DNA from: Desulfobacterales bacterium
Lineage (GTDB): Bacteria > Desulfobacterota > DSM-4660 > Desulfatiglandales > Desulfatiglandaceae
Assembly (NCBI GenBank): GCA_021107495.1
Contig: JAIOSR010000388.1
Coordinates: forward strand, 1-6,320
Direction of reading: 5' to 3'
DNA length: 6,320 bases
Shown: positions 4,742-6,320 of the stretch, one piece after another
Layout: the number at the start of each line of letters is the position of its first letter
How positions within the stretch are numbered: the first letter of the stretch is position 1
Program-made: the position numbers and the translations under genes
Notes under the pieces: model-generated
Databases searched by the model: none
What the model was told of the DNA's origin: nothing
What the model saw: the letters and a program-made list of their open reading frames with translations, nothing else

Positions 4742-5902
4742 TTATATATAGCTGTCCACCATTTCTGTGATGAATTTTTCCACGCCCTGAATGCCGCCTT
4801 TTACCTTTGCCTCCATTAGAAGATTCTTTATTTTTTCATAGGTCTCAGGGTCGCGTTTAAGATCATCAGTGGAGCCGTATGCCCCGCCCCGACGACCGAT
4901 CCTGTATATCAACCTATCTGATTCCGGCAGATCCCGGTACTTCCGGATGACTTCTAACATCCTCTTCTTGTCTTCAGGGAATTTTCCGCTCACCTCTTCC
5001 AGAAGGTTCATGATATGATCGCTTGTTACCGTACTGGTAATCCCATTCAGTGTCTCGATAAAGAGTTTGATCTCTTCCGCCAGCATATCATCGGTCTGCA
5101 TGGTAAAACTGCCGTCTTTCAGTTTCTCATAAAGAGGAATCCGGCTTGGTACTCTCAGGCTTCGAAGGCGGATAAAATGGGGATTGATCTGATTGAGCAC
5201 CCTGGCCGTCTCCAGGGCATGTTCACGCCACATCTCCTGTCCGCCTAAACCAGGCATGACGTATTCCGAAAGTTCCATGCCTGCTTCTATGATTTTTTGC
5301 CCCGCCTCGATATGCTTGAGGGCGGTAACCCCCTTTTTCATAAATTTCAAAAGCGGATCAAAGCCGGTCTCTAACCCGATATGTATCCTGTCCAGGCCTG
5401 CTTCCCTGATCTGTTTCAATGATTCCACTGACTTGCGTACAGCCGTTCGTGACCTGGAATAGGTTGTTATTCGAGTGATCTCCGGAAATTTTTCTTTTAG
5501 GAACTTCAGGACTTCAACCAGGTCACTGGTTTTCATGACCAGGTTATCCGCGTCCTGCAGGAAACACGCACCGGTCCCGTAATAGAGCCAGGCCGACAGA
5601 CTGCGGTAGCTGTCGCTGTAACCGGGATTATTGAAAATATGGCTGATTACCCGGTCATTGCATTCCCCGCCCTCCCCCAGTTCCAATGAAAGAGAACTGA
5701 TGTCATTCGCAATATCCTTGGCGGTCCGAATGTCTTCCTTGATCTCCTCAACCGTCCTCAAGGAAAATTTTCGGTTCTTGTAGACCGGACAAAACAGGCA
5801 CTGGTTCCAGGGACAATTCCTGGTAATCCTCAAAAGCAGGCTTCGGGCCTCATTTGGAGGTCTGATAGGCCCCTGTTCAAAACTGAGTTCTCTTTCCGCC
5901 AT
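4742..5902 (-). CDS. Uncharacterised radical SAM protein with CX4CX2C cluster motif
   Basis: The 386-aa soluble protein belongs to the radical SAM superfamily, which uses a [4Fe-4S] cluster to cleave S-adenosylmethionine to a 5'-deoxyadenosyl radical; its substrate is unknown. It starts with EQGPIRPPNEARSLLLRITR and then NCPWNQCLFCPVYK. The cluster ligands are C30, C35 and C38, spaced CX4CX2C rather than the usual CX3CX2C. Barrel-strand motifs follow: ACFLQDADNLVMKT (112-125), ITRITTYSRSRT (142-153), DRIHIGLETGFDPLLKFMKKG (171-191, the GLETG strand) and ELSEYVMPGLGG (about 210-221). The C-terminal 120 residues are helical and basic, with SDRLIYRIGRRGGAYGS, and hold no second cysteine cluster. 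ATG start with AAGGAG 11 nt upstream, slightly long spacing. It is alone between two gaps and probably separately transcribed. Missing features exclude HemN/HemW and SPASM-type AhbC/AhbD. Confidence 0.88.
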   Translation of the reverse strand: MAERELSFEQGPIRPPNEARSLLLRITRNCPWNQCLFCPVYKNRKFSLRTVEEIKEDIRTAKDIANDISSLSLELGEGGECNDRVISHIFNNPGYSDSYRSLSAWLYYGTGACFLQDADNLVMKTSDLVEVLKFLKEKFPEITRITTYSRSRTAVRKSVESLKQIREAGLDRIHIGLETGFDPLLKFMKKGVTALKHIEAGQKIIEAGMELSEYVMPGLGGQEMWREHALETARVLNQINPHFIRLRSLRVPSRIPLYEKLKDGSFTMQTDDMLAEEIKLFIETLNGITSTVTSDHIMNLLEEVSGKFPEDKKRMLEVIRKYRDLPESDRLIYRIGRRGGAYGSTDDLKRDPETYEKIKNLLMEAKVKGGIQGVEKFITEMVDSYI

Positions 5903-5929
5903 TTAACTTTTGGCTCCTTGGTTTATTCC

Positions 5930-5957
5930 GTTATATTCAACAACAGTTCTATGACAG
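5930..5957 (-). promoter_or_regulatory. Possible sigma-70-type promoter for the radical SAM gene
   Basis: On the minus strand CTGTCA (5957-5952) and TATAAC (5935-5930) are separated by 16 nt, matching 4/6 and 5/6 of the -35 and -10 consensus. The predicted start would leave a leader of about 20 nt that contains the AAGGAG ribosome site. The surroundings are AT-rich, so chance matches are easy. The rest of the gap (5958-6098) shows no gene and no convincing terminator. Confidence 0.3.
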
Positions 5958-6098
5958 AAAATTTTAAATATATCAATATAAAGGTGTTAACCCGGCTAAT
6001 AATTTATGCCCCATGGACCGTGTGTCGGACTACCTGCTTTTTTGGGAGAAAAGGGATGAGGATGTAAGGGATATTAGAAGAAATGATAACAATTCCGG

Positions 6099-6320
6099 TC
6101 AGTTTCCATCCAAGACCTTGCGGACAAGGTTGAGCAGTTCTCTACCGTCATAAGGCTTGCTGACAAAGCCTTTTGCCTTTGACTCGATTGTCTCTTTTGC
6201 AGACCCGTCAGCTGAATAGCCACTGGTTACAATCACCTGAGCTCGCGGGTTCACTTTGAGAATTTCTTTCAGGCACTGTTTGCCACCTATCCCCGGCAAA
6301 ATCAGGTCCAGGATGATCAG
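6099..6320 (-). CDS. Response-regulator receiver domain, C-terminal end of a larger protein (start outside the window)
   Basis: The last 73 codons are visible, reading without a stop to the right edge. They begin LIILDLILPGIGGKQCLKEI, where the Asp in ILDLILPG is the expected phospho-acceptor. AQVIVTSGYSADG carries the conserved Thr/Ser, and KGFVSKPYDGRELLNLVRKV carries the conserved Lys-Pro. The protein stops soon after the receiver's last helix (LDGN), so REC is the C-terminal domain. This pattern with PGIGGKQCL is common in hybrid sensor histidine kinases with PAS domains, which is the likeliest identity; a single-domain response regulator is the alternative. The TTG at 6299 is internal to the domain and is not a real start. 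Its target is unknown, and its location upstream of the radical SAM gene across a 196-bp gap does not show a functional link. Confidence 0.85.
   Translation of the reverse strand: MIILDLILPGIGGKQCLKEILKVNPRAQVIVTSGYSADGSAKETIESKAKGFVSKPYDGRELLNLVRKVLDGN

Noticed and set aside
4742..5902. Idea that the radical SAM protein is HemN/HemW or AhbC/AhbD of heme synthesis
   Set aside because: HemN/HemW have CX3CX2CXC and a HemN C-terminal domain; AhbC/AhbD have CX3CX2C plus a cysteine-rich SPASM-type tail. This protein has CX4CX2C and no C-terminal cysteine cluster.
6005..6050. Possible terminator after the receiver-domain gene (GGACCG..CGGAC and the T-rich run)
   Set aside because: GGACCG and CGGAC are a near mirror repeat, not complementary arms, so no stable stem forms; the T-run has no hairpin in the right position.
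5903..6098. Possible riboswitch upstream of the radical SAM gene
   Set aside because: No cobalamin, SAM or other riboswitch core that I recognise is visible in the 196-bp gap; it is mostly AT-rich and unstructured by eye.

Overview
The window holds one long co-directional block. Every gene I can support lies on the minus strand, so transcription runs from high to low coordinates. Protein content points to a bacterium, most likely an uncultured member of the Desulfobacterota (former Deltaproteobacteria). The inference rests on the precorrin-2 dehydrogenase / CcsA-HemX / HemA trio, a YgiM-like SH3 protein, a radical SAM protein with a CX4CX2C cluster motif and the tail of a response-receiver protein. 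No rRNA or marker gene is present, so the lineage is inference only.

In transcription order: (1) 6320-6099, the C-terminal end of a receiver (REC) domain whose start lies outside the window; (2) a 196-bp gap with a possible promoter; (3) 5902-4742, an uncharacterised radical SAM enzyme; (4) a 232-bp intergenic region (4741-4510) with a short hairpin, a 13-bp palindrome, a terminator-like hairpin and a tandem 10-nt repeat; (5) 4509-1722, a tight tetrapyrrole operon of precorrin-2 dehydrogenase, an eight-helix CcsA/HemX-type membrane protein and glutamyl-tRNA reductase HemA, with a 4-nt overlap and an 8-nt gap at the two junctions; (6) a 93-bp gap (1721-1629) with a 13-nt direct repeat and a weak dyad followed by a T-run on the minus strand; (7) 1628-841, a MoaE-like protein and MoaC, overlapping by one base; (8) 798-124, a signal-peptide/SH3b/coiled-coil/membrane-anchor protein; (9) 121-1, the first 40 codons of a CinA-type protein.

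The genes group by cofactor. HemA makes the committed precursor of all tetrapyrroles. The precorrin-2 dehydrogenase takes one branch toward sirohydrochlorin and siroheme. The CcsA/HemX protein either handles heme for cytochrome c assembly or modulates HemA. The next two genes make molybdenum cofactor (MoaC: cyclic pyranopterin monophosphate; MoaE-like: dithiolene sulfur insertion or a relative of that step), and the CinA N-terminal domain belongs to the MoaB/MogA fold family. Siroheme and Moco both serve anaerobic respiratory reductases, so the layout fits an anaerobe, but nothing here proves which enzymes are served.

I did not find a clear new system. The points most worth checking are the CX4CX2C radical SAM protein, the structured leader upstream of the tetrapyrrole operon, and the short MoaE-like protein that keeps its candidate catalytic lysines. 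There is no sign of a tRNA, rRNA, CRISPR array or insertion sequence, and no gene-free stretch exceeds 300 bases.
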